Shown here: positions 7,491-15,141 of the stretch, piece by piece
How the letters are laid out: each line of letters begins with the position of its first letter
How positions within the stretch are numbered: the stretch's first letter is position 1
Assembly: GCA_947448375.1 (NCBI GenBank)
Contig: CANFMY010000005.1
Coordinates: forward strand, 1-38,371
Direction of reading: 5' to 3'
DNA length: 38,371 nt
DNA from: Comamonadaceae bacterium
GTDB lineage: Bacteria; Pseudomonadota; Gammaproteobacteria; Burkholderiales; Burkholderiaceae_C
Translations under genes and position numbers: made by a program
Notes under the pieces: generated by a model
What the model was told of the DNA's origin: nothing
Seen by the model: only the letters and a program-made list of their open reading frames with translations
Database searches by the model: none

Positions 7491-8483
7491 TCAGTCGTCC
7501 TTGATCTTGGCCTTGACGATCACTTCGGCCCACTTTTTAATTTCAGCACGGATGAAGGTGTCGTATTCCTCCGGCGTGCTGCCAATCACTTCGGCCACGG
7601 TGTCTGAGATCTGCTTGTTGACATCCGGATTTCGGAGCACCGTTCGGACATCGCGCGACACTTTGTCCACAATGGCCTTGGGTGTGCCACCAGGCGCCAT
7701 GAAGCCAAACCAGGCGGTGATTTCAAAATCCTTCAGGCCCGCTTCGATCATGGTGGGCACGTTGGGCATGCGGGGGGAACGTTCCCGGCTGGTGATGGCC
7801 AACGCGCGCAGGGTGCCCGCCTGAATGAACGGCATCAACACCGGCGCGTTGTGGAACAGCAATTCAAACTGGCCCGACAAACCGTCGGTGGTCATTTGCG
7901 CGCTGGACTTGTACGGCACGCTGATCATGCTGATGTTTTCGGCCAGGTTAAGAGACTCGCCCATCAGGTGCTGGGTCGTGCCCGGCCCGGGGGTTCCGTA
8001 GCGAATTTTCTGCGGATTGGCTTTGGCAAAAGCCAGCACATCGCTCACCGACTTGAAGGGCGAAGACGCCGTCACCGTCAAAAAATTGGGCGTCTTGGTC
8101 ACCAGGCTCACCGGCGTCAGGTCCTTCAGCGGATCGTAGGGCAACTTGCCGGCCATGAGCGTCACGTTGACGGCGATGGGGCCAATCGTGTTGTACAGCA
8201 GGGTGTAACCGTCCGAAGGGGCTTTGGCCACACGGTCGGCGCCAATGTTGCCGGCCGCGCCCACCACGTTTTCCACCACGACGTTCTGTTGCCAGAGTTC
8301 GCTCAGCTTGTTGGCGATGAGACGCACCTGCCCGTCAGGCGCGCTGCCCGGGGGGGCCGGCACGATGACACGAACAGGCTTGTTGGGCCAGTTGCTGGCC
8401 TGGGCTTGGGACAACGCCGGCAAACCCGCAGCCAGTCCGAGCAGACCGGCCATGATCCATTGGCGACGACGATTGATGTTCAT
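7491..8483 (-). CDS. Bug/TctC-family periplasmic solute-binding receptor (receptor A)
   Basis: Bug proteins capture carboxylates and related compounds in the periplasm. Some serve TctAB tripartite importers, but no tctA or tctB is present here. The 330-residue product carries a signal with consecutive arginines (NRRRQWIMAGLLGL) ending near SQAQA, so Tat export is possible. It then has the family start WPNKPVRVIVPAPPG; the usual PFPPGG is changed to PAPPGS. The APSDGYTLLY and YGTPGPGTTQHLMGE motifs and C-terminal FGFMAPGGTP are all family features. The ATG at 8483 is chosen over an earlier in-frame ATG because GGAGA sits just upstream and the signal begins there. The start overlaps the preceding stop by 4 nt (ATGA), implying translational coupling to the AtuA pair. 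Confidence 0.92.
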   Translation of the reverse strand: MNINRRRQWIMAGLLGLAAGLPALSQAQASNWPNKPVRVIVPAPPGSAPDGQVRLIANKLSELWQQNVVVENVVGAAGNIGADRVAKAPSDGYTLLYNTIGPIAVNVTLMAGKLPYDPLKDLTPVSLVTKTPNFLTVTASSPFKSVSDVLAFAKANPQKIRYGTPGPGTTQHLMGESLNLAENISMISVPYKSSAQMTTDGLSGQFELLFHNAPVLMPFIQAGTLRALAITSRERSPRMPNVPTMIEAGLKDFEITAWFGFMAPGGTPKAIVDKVSRDVRTVLRNPDVNKQISDTVAEVIGSTPEEYDTFIRAEIKKWAEVIVKAKIKDD

Positions 8484-8896
8484 GAAAGTCTCCGGTTGTG
8501 AGTGGTGGATGCGTTGGTGATGATCCATTCGGGCAAGACGTCCACCGTCAGGCTCAGCAGGATGAACGAATTGCTTTTGCCATGACCGTCCAGGTTGAGG
8601 CTGCCGTTCACGCCCCCCTCCAGAACATTGTCAATGACGAAGTTGAACGCCGGCAGCAAGGGCAGGTCATAGCGCTTGACCGACGTGGCGCCCCGATGGG
8701 CATAGGCTTGCAGCACGCGCTCGGGGGTGAGTTGCTGCGCGAGGGCTTCAAAGGCTTGGACGTTGTAGGGCATCACACAGACGTTGAGGCGGTTGCCTTT
8801 GTCACCGGCACGTGCGTGGGCCACGCTGTGCAGAGGAACGCGCTCGGTGGGGGAATCTGTTGGCGCACGGGTGGGCGCAAGGCTTGCATGTGTCAC
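8480..8896 (-). CDS. AtuA C-terminal-domain-like protein (second half of a split AtuA)
   Basis: The 138-residue product has the LHSVAHARAGDKGNRLNVCVMPYN segment typical of the C-terminal AtuA/DUF1446 region, followed by a small alpha/beta domain ending FILLSLTVDVLPEW. In many bacteria this domain is fused to the AtuA N-terminal domain; here it is a separate gene. It starts with GTG at 8896 and overlaps the upstream AtuA stop by 4 nt (GTGA). Its own stop overlaps the next start (ATGA), so three genes are translationally coupled. AtuA was named for acyclic terpene utilisation in Pseudomonas, but its reaction is not established. No catalytic role is claimed. Confidence 0.82.
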   Translation of the reverse strand: MTHASLAPTRAPTDSPTERVPLHSVAHARAGDKGNRLNVCVMPYNVQAFEALAQQLTPERVLQAYAHRGATSVKRYDLPLLPAFNFVIDNVLEGGVNGSLNLDGHGKSNSFILLSLTVDVLPEWIITNASTTHNRRLS

Positions 8897-10269
8897 GCTG
8901 TGAACTCCCTGGCACCCTGAAAGGTGAATCCCATCTTCAACAAACCTGGATCAATCAGGTAGGACTGGGTGCGAATACGTTGTGTGGTTCGCCACCGCAC
9001 ACCGCCCCCGCCAGCCGGTCCACAGCAATACAGGGCCAGCACTTCGCGCGCGGCCTGATCGGCATCATCCTGCAGTGCGGACGAAGCGGCCAGTCGCACC
9101 CGCACATCGAGCGGCAAGGCGGTGGAAGCGTGCCACAGCTGGCCGTCATCCCCGTCGTGCACACTTGCCAATCCGATCAGATCGATGCGCAGGTGCACCG
9201 GCAATTGGCGCATGGCCACGCGCTGGCGCAGCACCTCGGCGGCCTTGCGGGCACGGGCCACGCAGTTGTGCCCCGCGTAGGAAATTTCGCCCTCCCCCAG
9301 CCAGCCGCCGTCAAAGCAAACGGTGACCTTGACCGTAGCTGGCGCGGGTTTGCCCCGGATGCCGAGCACTTGCACGCGGTCGGTGCCCGCGGGTTCGATG
9401 GTGACCTGGCTGAAGTCGAGCGTCACATCGGGCGTGATGTAGTTGGCCGGGTCGTGAATTTCATACAGGAGCTGCTCCTTGACCGTTTCAGGCGTCACCA
9501 TGCCACCGGTTCGCAACGCCTTGGTGATGAACAGGCTGCCGTCCGCATGCACCTCGGCAATGGGAAAACCGATGTTGGCCGGATCCGGCACGTCCTTGTA
9601 GCCCGGGTCGTAAAAATACCCACCTGTGATCTGCGCGCCGCACTCCAGCAAGTGACCCGCCGTGGCCCCCACCGCCAGCCGCTGCCAGTCGTCCAGTGAC
9701 CAGTTGAAGTGATGTATCAGGGGGGCCAGTGTCAGGGACGGGTCGCCGGTGCGTCCGGTCACCACCACTTGCGCGCCCGCCTTCAAGGCTTGCACGATGG
9801 GCTGGGCGTTGAGGTAGGCGTTGGCGGCAATGAGTTCACCCGCCCCCATGTCCAAACCGGCGTCAGCTTCGTAAACCTGCTGGGCCTGGAGGTCCAGCCC
9901 CTGAACGTCATCGCCGTGCACCACCGCGATGCGCGCCTCGGGATGCCCCAGCCGGGCCGCCAGTTGGGCGATCAGCCGCGCCGCTGCAGGCGGATTGGCT
10001 GCACCGAAATTGCCAATGATGGTGATGCCGTGCTCCAGGCACTTCACCAGAATGGGCTCCAGCAAACGTTCCAGCATGGGCTCGAAGCCTCGCTCGGGGT
10101 TTTTGCGCTTCTCGAGTTGAGCCAGCGCCACCGTGCGCTCTCCCAGGGTTTCGAAAAACAGCGCACAGGGGCCACCCCATTCGATCAGGGTGTCCACCAC
10201 CGGCGCAGCGGCGTCCACCCGGTCCCCGGAAAATCCGGACGCATTGCCGACACGAAATAGTTGGGTCAC
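8893..10269 (-). CDS. AtuA-family (DUF1446) protein, N-terminal/core domain
   Basis: The 458-residue product opens FRVGNASGFSGDR and contains CALFFETLGERTVALAQ, GITIIGNFGAANP and GAQVVVTGRTGDPSL, which are hallmark AtuA/DUF1446 segments. The family's reaction is not established; it often sits with acyl-CoA or hydroxy-acid catabolic genes. Only the core domain is encoded, and the missing C-terminal domain is the next gene, overlapping by 4 nt. The start is GTG at 10269; there is no in-frame ATG that would keep the conserved N-terminus, and a weak GAGG lies upstream. A 78-bp gap separates it from the ketopantoate-reductase-like gene. Confidence 0.88.
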   Translation of the reverse strand: MTQLFRVGNASGFSGDRVDAAAPVVDTLIEWGGPCALFFETLGERTVALAQLEKRKNPERGFEPMLERLLEPILVKCLEHGITIIGNFGAANPPAAARLIAQLAARLGHPEARIAVVHGDDVQGLDLQAQQVYEADAGLDMGAGELIAANAYLNAQPIVQALKAGAQVVVTGRTGDPSLTLAPLIHHFNWSLDDWQRLAVGATAGHLLECGAQITGGYFYDPGYKDVPDPANIGFPIAEVHADGSLFITKALRTGGMVTPETVKEQLLYEIHDPANYITPDVTLDFSQVTIEPAGTDRVQVLGIRGKPAPATVKVTVCFDGGWLGEGEISYAGHNCVARARKAAEVLRQRVAMRQLPVHLRIDLIGLASVHDGDDGQLWHASTALPLDVRVRLAASSALQDDADQAAREVLALYCCGPAGGGGVRWRTTQRIRTQSYLIDPGLLKMGFTFQGAREFTA

Positions 10270-10347
10270 GGTTGTTGTCTCATCCTCTGACTTGGGGTTT
10301 TGAACTGGAAGACATCACTCATTCGGCATCCACTCGACAGGCATCGA

Positions 10348-11400
10348 TCACGCCACAATCTCGTGCAGCCAGTCCGGGCTGGGCATCACTTCTCCGCGTT
10401 CGATGCGCTTGATGACCTGGGTGACGCGCTGGTGGTAGGTCACATCGATGCCAACTTCCAGCCCACGCCGCGCCACCAGCCCATTGATATCGTCAATTTC
10501 GGTACGACGCCCCTTGCCGATGTCTTGTCCCATGGAGGGGCGCTGGGCATCGCTGCGTGCGTTGGCTACTTCCATGATCATCTGCGTGATGGCCTGCATC
10601 GCCGCAGGATCGTCTGGGGCTCGGGCCAGCACATCCAGATCCAGCCCACCCACAGGCTCGAGGGCCAGCCCCAGCGCGCGACCCACGCGGACCGACGAAC
10701 TGCCCAGGCTGATCGACAACTGCCGAGCGATCTCATGGTTGTCACGCTGACGTCCCGTCAATCCGGTGAGCGCGCACACGCCATTGCGCATCGCGTTGAT
10801 GGTGAGCTTGGACCAGCGCTCTCCCCATAAATTGGTGGTGACCTTGCAGGTATCGCTGTGCGAGAGCAACCCAGCAATCGCTTCGGCTCGAGGTGTGGCC
10901 TGCCCGTGCGCCTCACCAATCCGCAAGCCCCACTTCTTGCTGTCGCCCAACGGGGAGTTGCGAATGATGGTGGCCGGTGCGGTGAGTTCTGCCGCCAGTG
11001 CGCTGACCGAGCAACCCAAGACCCGCTCCCAACCCACCACACTCGCGATCGACTCTTCGTTGATGCCGTTTTGCAAGGACACAAAGCAGCCCGTGGGCGC
11101 CACAAAGGGGGCGATCAGCTGGGTGGCCCACCGGGTGTCGTACGACTTGACGGCAATGAAGACGATGTCGAACGGCTGTTCGCGCACCAGTTGCGACACA
11201 TCGCTGATGTGCAGAGCGCGCACCGGCGTCTGGACGGAGCCCGCCCCCTGCATGCCCGACACCGAAATGCCCTGACTGCGCATCGCTTGCACGTTGTCCG
11301 CCCAGGCATCCACGAGGGTGACATCGACACCGGCGTGGGTCATGTGGGCGCCGACATAGCCCCCCACAGCACCGGCACCCACGATACCCACACGCGCCAT
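10348..11400 (-). CDS. 2-dehydropantoate 2-reductase (ApbA/PanE) family dehydrogenase
   Basis: This is a cytosolic NAD(P)-dependent 2-oxo/2-hydroxy acid oxidoreductase of the PanE superfamily. The 350-residue product has the dinucleotide motif GAGAVGGYVG at residues 8-17, the conserved Asn111 in SLQNGINEE, and the catalytic Lys198 in SKLTINAMRNGVCALTG. The C-terminal helical domain is complete. PanE itself makes pantoate, but placement inside a catabolic operon between RraA-like and AtuA-like genes suggests action on the operon's own substrate. Family members with such roles are known, and the exact substrate is unclear. The ATG at 11400 has AAAGGAA upstream. Confidence 0.88.
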   Translation of the reverse strand: MARVGIVGAGAVGGYVGAHMTHAGVDVTLVDAWADNVQAMRSQGISVSGMQGAGSVQTPVRALHISDVSQLVREQPFDIVFIAVKSYDTRWATQLIAPFVAPTGCFVSLQNGINEESIASVVGWERVLGCSVSALAAELTAPATIIRNSPLGDSKKWGLRIGEAHGQATPRAEAIAGLLSHSDTCKVTTNLWGERWSKLTINAMRNGVCALTGLTGRQRDNHEIARQLSISLGSSSVRVGRALGLALEPVGGLDLDVLARAPDDPAAMQAITQMIMEVANARSDAQRPSMGQDIGKGRRTEIDDINGLVARRGLEVGIDVTYHQRVTQVIKRIERGEVMPSPDWLHEIVA

Positions 11401-11425
11401 GTCATGTTCCTTTCGGGATCAATGT

Positions 11426-12130
11426 TTAATCGTCAAACGCCTGGTCGTGCTCGACTGCACCCAATTTTTCGTAAGCCTGGGCTGCACCACTGAGGTCCCA
11501 CACCGTGGCACCCGCGCGGACCGCCTGCACAATGTCGGCCTCGCGTTGCATTTTGGCCAGGGCAGCGGTCACCACGGCCGCCGCCTCTTGCCGGGGAATG
11601 ACGATGACGCCATCACCGTCGGCCACCACCAGGTCCCCCGGGCGCACCAGCACATCGGCACACGAGATGGGAATGTTCACACCGCCGCCCTTGCCTTTGT
11701 CGGCGTGTATCGGCCACACGCACGTGGACCAGACAGGAAATCCCAATCCGCTCACGGTGTCGGTATCCCGCACACAACCTTGAACCACCACTCCGGCCAG
11801 CCCTTTGGCCATGGCGTAGCTGGTGGCGACATCGCCCCATTGTGCCGCGGAGGTTTCGCTTTGGCATTGCACCACCAGGACATCACCCGGGTTGGCCAGG
11901 CGCAAGGCCCGGTGCATCATGAGGTTGTCGCCCGGTTGGCACAAGGCCGTGACCGCGGGGCCTGCAATTTTGGCACCCGGTGTGACACGCTTCATGCGCG
12001 CCGACATGAGGCCGGTGTAAGCGAGATGGCCGGTGCTCTCATGCAAATCCGCCACGGTGACTTCGCGCGCCTGCGCGCAAATGCTGGCGTCAACACGGTT
12101 GACACGAAGATAAACAGTCGGGTTGGTCAT
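11426..12130 (-). CDS. RraA-like / HMG-CHA aldolase family protein
   Basis: The 234-residue product belongs to the fold shared by RraA (RNase E inhibitor) and 4-hydroxy-4-methyl-2-oxoglutarate / 4-carboxy-4-hydroxy-2-oxoadipate aldolases. It keeps the aldolase signature GCVRDTDTV, where the Arg-Asp pair binds substrate and metal in characterised aldolases, and GDLVVADGDGVIVIP near the C-terminus. Pure RraA regulators are shorter (about 160 residues), so an enzyme cleaving a hydroxy-oxo acid to pyruvate plus an oxo acid is more likely. The ATG at 12130 is chosen because it begins the conserved domain and lies 8 bp after the TauD-like stop. An earlier in-frame ATG would overlap that gene heavily. 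Confidence 0.85.
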   Translation of the reverse strand: MTNPTVYLRVNRVDASICAQAREVTVADLHESTGHLAYTGLMSARMKRVTPGAKIAGPAVTALCQPGDNLMMHRALRLANPGDVLVVQCQSETSAAQWGDVATSYAMAKGLAGVVVQGCVRDTDTVSGLGFPVWSTCVWPIHADKGKGGGVNIPISCADVLVRPGDLVVADGDGVIVIPRQEAAAVVTAALAKMQREADIVQAVRAGATVWDLSGAAQAYEKLGAVEHDQAFDD

Positions 12131-12138
12131 AGGCGATG

Positions 12139-13020
12139 TCAGGCGTGGGGGACACAATGCTCGGCAGGGGACAGGCGGAAGGTGGTGCGCTTCATGAGTC
12201 GAGGTTGCTCGATCTTCATGACATCGCGGCGGTGCAACAGGCAGCCGTTGTCCCACATCATCAAATCGCCGTTGTGCACTTTGTGCCGGTACACCAGCGA
12301 TGGGTCGCCCCCCGTGGCAAACAACAGCGGCAGGATCCGCTCATTTTGTTCCGGGGTCAGTCCCTCGATTTCAACCAGCGTGGTCTGATCGGCATAGAGC
12401 GCCTTGCGCCCCGTGTGGGGATGCGTCAACACCACCGGGTGACGGGCATCGGGCAGGCTCAGCATGGCGTTGGCTTTGGCCTTGTCGCGCAGCTCGGTGG
12501 CGTTCATCATGGCGTAACGCTTGGCGTAACGATAAACGCCGGTGCGCCCATCGATCAAGGTTTTGACATCCTCGGGCAGCAAATCCCAGGCTCCAAATTG
12601 ATCGGCCCAGTAGATGTCGCCGCCATCACGAGGCACTTCGGTACCGTACAGAATGGCGCCGGTGGCCGGTCGAACCTGAAAGGTCTGGTCCGAATGCCAG
12701 TCCACGTCTTCACCCCCCGCAAAACCGCCGACAAAACGGCCATCGTTGTATTTGAGGGTGCTGAAGTAAATGATCTGCTCTTGATAAGGCGACTGGATGT
12801 CCTTGCGCCCACTGGTCTCGCAACGCCCGAAGTACTCGGTGAAACGCACCAGGTCCGGCTCGTCCAATGACTGTCGGCGAAAAATCATGACGGGCGAATG
12901 CATCCACTGCTGCTTGAGTTCGGCCATGGCGGCCGGGTCGTTCATGACCTCCATGATGCTGGCGTGCACTTGCACGACAAAGCCGCTGGGATGAAGAGGC
13001 GTGGTCGAAACGCTGGACAT
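12139..13020 (-). CDS. TauD/TfdA family Fe(II)/2-oxoglutarate-dependent dioxygenase
   Basis: The 293-residue product has the full iron-binding facial triad: His109 and Asp111 in VDWHSDQTF and the distal His263 in LLHRRD. Arg274 follows 11 residues later, the position that binds 2-oxoglutarate in TauD. Members hydroxylate a C-H bond next to a leaving group or an aliphatic position, using oxygen and releasing succinate and carbon dioxide. It would be the oxygenating step of the operon. The ATG at 13020 leaves a normal N-terminus. A 153-bp gap upstream, larger than other gaps in the cluster, may hold an internal promoter. Confidence 0.92.
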   Translation of the reverse strand: MSSVSTTPLHPSGFVVQVHASIMEVMNDPAAMAELKQQWMHSPVMIFRRQSLDEPDLVRFTEYFGRCETSGRKDIQSPYQEQIIYFSTLKYNDGRFVGGFAGGEDVDWHSDQTFQVRPATGAILYGTEVPRDGGDIYWADQFGAWDLLPEDVKTLIDGRTGVYRYAKRYAMMNATELRDKAKANAMLSLPDARHPVVLTHPHTGRKALYADQTTLVEIEGLTPEQNERILPLLFATGGDPSLVYRHKVHNGDLMMWDNGCLLHRRDVMKIEQPRLMKRTTFRLSPAEHCVPHA

Positions 13021-13083
13021 GAAGGTGCTCCTCTAGGGGTTGTGGGGGGGTGGCGATTGAATCACCCGTGTCGATCAGAATAG

Positions 13084-13113
13084 CTGCATCAGGTTTACCA
13101 CACTCGGATGCAG
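13084..13113. promoter_or_regulatory. Perfect 7-bp inverted repeat upstream of the dioxygenase gene
   Basis: CTGCATC (13084-13090) and GATGCAG (13107-13113) are perfect inverted arms separated by 16 bases, in the 153-bp gap between the hydroxy-acid oxidase and the dioxygenase genes. It could be an operator or an attenuator-like hairpin. There is no T-run. Confidence 0.35.
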
Positions 13114-13173
13114 GTTGCTGTCACGAGCAAGCCGAACAGGCCAGCCTCGACACATGCCAGACAAGGCGTCGCC

Positions 13174-14349
13174 TCAGGTTTCATGCTGCACTCGATCGCA
13201 AGCCGGCCACAGATAACTGCTGTCCAGATCGCTGTAAGCGCTGCAACCGATTTGCGTCATCACCATGTCGAGTTCCTGGCGCACCAGGTGCAGCGCACGG
13301 GCGGCGCCCGCCTGGCCACCCGCGGCAACACCAAAGAGGGTGGGCCGTCCGAACAGGGTGGAATTGGCCCCCAGACAGCGTGCAATCACGACATCGGAGC
13401 CGCGTCGCACCCCACTGTCCAGCAGCAGAGGCATTGCGTCGCCGACGGCCGCTCGGATGGCGGGCAACATCTCGAGGGGGGAAGGCGCGGTGTCCAGCTG
13501 CCGTGCGCCGTGGTTGGACACCACCAGGCCATCGACCCCCTGGCGCTGGGCCTCGCGGGCATCGTCGGGGTGCAAGAGGCCTTTGATGACCAGCACCCCC
13601 GGCCAGGCCTGGCGAATGCGCTCAATATGGCGCCAGCTGATCATCGGCGCAGGCGTCAGCGTGCCGTACATGTCCGCCACTTCGGCGGCGCTGGCGCCCT
13701 CACGGGCATAGGGCATCCAGTTGCGCATCATCGGGATGCCACCGGTACGCAAATAACGAATGACCCAGGCAGGATGACCCAGGGCGTCCAGCACCACACT
13801 CGGGGTCATGCGAAACGGCCGGGAGAATCCATTGCGCTTGTTGCGCTCGCGATTGGAGTTGACCGGGACATCGACCGAGATCACCAGCACGCGCACGCCC
13901 GCCTGGCGTGCGCGCTGCACCAGGTCGATGTTGATGCGCTCATCCCGCGTGCAATACATCTGAAACCACACATGATCGGGCGCCACGGGCATGACATCTT
14001 CAATGGAAGCATTCGCGGCACTCGACAACAGAAAGGGCACGTTCGCCTCGCGCGCGGCAGCGGCCAGCATCAAGTCGGCGTCTGGTCGAAACAGCCCGGC
14101 CAGACCCGTGGGGGAAATGCCGATGGGACTGGCGTACGTCTGCCCGAACAGGGTGACACTGGCGTCTCTGTGGCTGACGTCTCGCAGGTAGCGGGGCAAC
14201 AAGCGGTAGCGTTCAAACGCCTGGCGGTTGCGGATGAGGCAGCGCTCGTCATCGGCGCCACCGTCAATGAAGTCAAATGCGATGCGGGGCAGCTTTCGCC
14301 GTGCCAGTTGGCGTAAGTCGTCGAGGTTGATGGCGGATTGAAGATTCAT
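13174..14349 (-). CDS. FMN-dependent 2-hydroxy-acid oxidase/dehydrogenase (LldD/mandelate dehydrogenase family)
   Basis: This is a (beta/alpha)8 flavoenzyme oxidising L-2-hydroxy acids to 2-oxo acids; LldD-type members are membrane-associated. The 391-residue product has the IDGGADDE N-terminal element, PIGISPTGLAGLFRPD, Tyr132 in FQMYCTRD, Lys256 in VIKGLLHP, and the catalytic segment VSNHGARQLD with His280 and Arg283. The usual second Gly of SNHGGRQ is Ala282. The glycolate-oxidase Tyr24 position is Phe25, as in LldD-type sequences. FMN-phosphate binding is seen in LLLDSGVRRGSDVV and LGRP-like GRPTLFG. The ATG at 14349 gives a standard start. It lies 33 bp after the binding-protein-like gene in the same direction. 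Confidence 0.92.
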   Translation of the reverse strand: MNLQSAINLDDLRQLARRKLPRIAFDFIDGGADDERCLIRNRQAFERYRLLPRYLRDVSHRDASVTLFGQTYASPIGISPTGLAGLFRPDADLMLAAAAREANVPFLLSSAANASIEDVMPVAPDHVWFQMYCTRDERINIDLVQRARQAGVRVLVISVDVPVNSNRERNKRNGFSRPFRMTPSVVLDALGHPAWVIRYLRTGGIPMMRNWMPYAREGASAAEVADMYGTLTPAPMISWRHIERIRQAWPGVLVIKGLLHPDDAREAQRQGVDGLVVSNHGARQLDTAPSPLEMLPAIRAAVGDAMPLLLDSGVRRGSDVVIARCLGANSTLFGRPTLFGVAAGGQAGAARALHLVRQELDMVMTQIGCSAYSDLDSSYLWPACDRVQHET

Positions 14350-14382
14350 GGTGTGACCGGTCTCGCGTTAGGCTGCAGCGAC

Positions 14383-15141
14383 TCACTCAAAGCCCAGCTG
14401 CAAGCGATGGGTGCGCAGGTGTGGGTCACACAGATGCATGCCCAGTCTGCGTGCCAACGCAACCTCGTCCGAGTCCTGTGGCGCCAGCGGCCCGGGTCGA
14501 GGTCGAACCAGCACAACGACGTACTCGGTGGACAAGTCATGGGGCGAGGGAAACGGACCCAGATACCGCGCATGGTCGCAGCCTTGCACTTCCGTGGACT
14601 GTGCGCAGGCCATCACGCGAACTCCGGCGTGGTCGGCCAGTGCCGTCACCGCTTGTGCACCACCGGGGAATGATTGCATCGCTTTGAGATCGCCTTCTGT
14701 CAGGCCAAGCTGTTGCAACACATGACCCAGGTGTCGCCCCCCGGACGAGGCCTGAAGGTCGGGCACGAGCAGCACATCGAGTTCACGCACCGTCTGGGTC
14801 AACGCTGCAGGCGTTGAGATGTCGTAGGTCTGCTGGTCACTCGCCAGGACCACCCACCCGGTCGCTGCCCGACCCAGCGAGCCCAGGCACTCCACTTGAT
14901 CAGGCCAGGCCTGTTGCAGTGCGCGAGCGGTATCGGGTGTCAGCACAGTCAGGTGACACGGCAGGCCCTGCGACAGGCAGCGATTCACCTCGCCGAGGGT
15001 ACTTTGCAAGGCTGCATAGCGCGCTGAGTACTTCGCAAGACCTGACCATGCCGCGGCGGACACGGTTTGTTCAATCCAGACACGCGCGGCCCCGGCACTG
15101 AAGATATGCAGCTGCAGCGGTGCCGAAGCGGATGTTGTCAC
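14383..15141 (-). CDS. Solute-binding-protein-like domain without signal peptide
   Basis: The 252-residue product resembles periplasmic binding proteins of the molybdate/ModA type, with LHIFSAGAARVWIEQ at the start, HLTVLTPDTARALQQ, and GRHLGHVLQQLGL in the middle. It has no hydrophobic signal peptide, because MTTSASAPLQ runs straight into the first strand. The gene starts with GTG at 15141 and overlaps the preceding Bug stop by 4 nt (GTGA). It may be a cytoplasmic ligand-binding or sensory protein, or export may depend on an unrecognised start inside the Bug gene. Close annotation is uncertain. Confidence 0.65.
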   Translation of the reverse strand: MTTSASAPLQLHIFSAGAARVWIEQTVSAAAWSGLAKYSARYAALQSTLGEVNRCLSQGLPCHLTVLTPDTARALQQAWPDQVECLGSLGRAATGWVVLASDQQTYDISTPAALTQTVRELDVLLVPDLQASSGGRHLGHVLQQLGLTEGDLKAMQSFPGGAQAVTALADHAGVRVMACAQSTEVQGCDHARYLGPFPSPHDLSTEYVVVLVRPRPGPLAPQDSDEVALARRLGMHLCDPHLRTHRLQLGFE

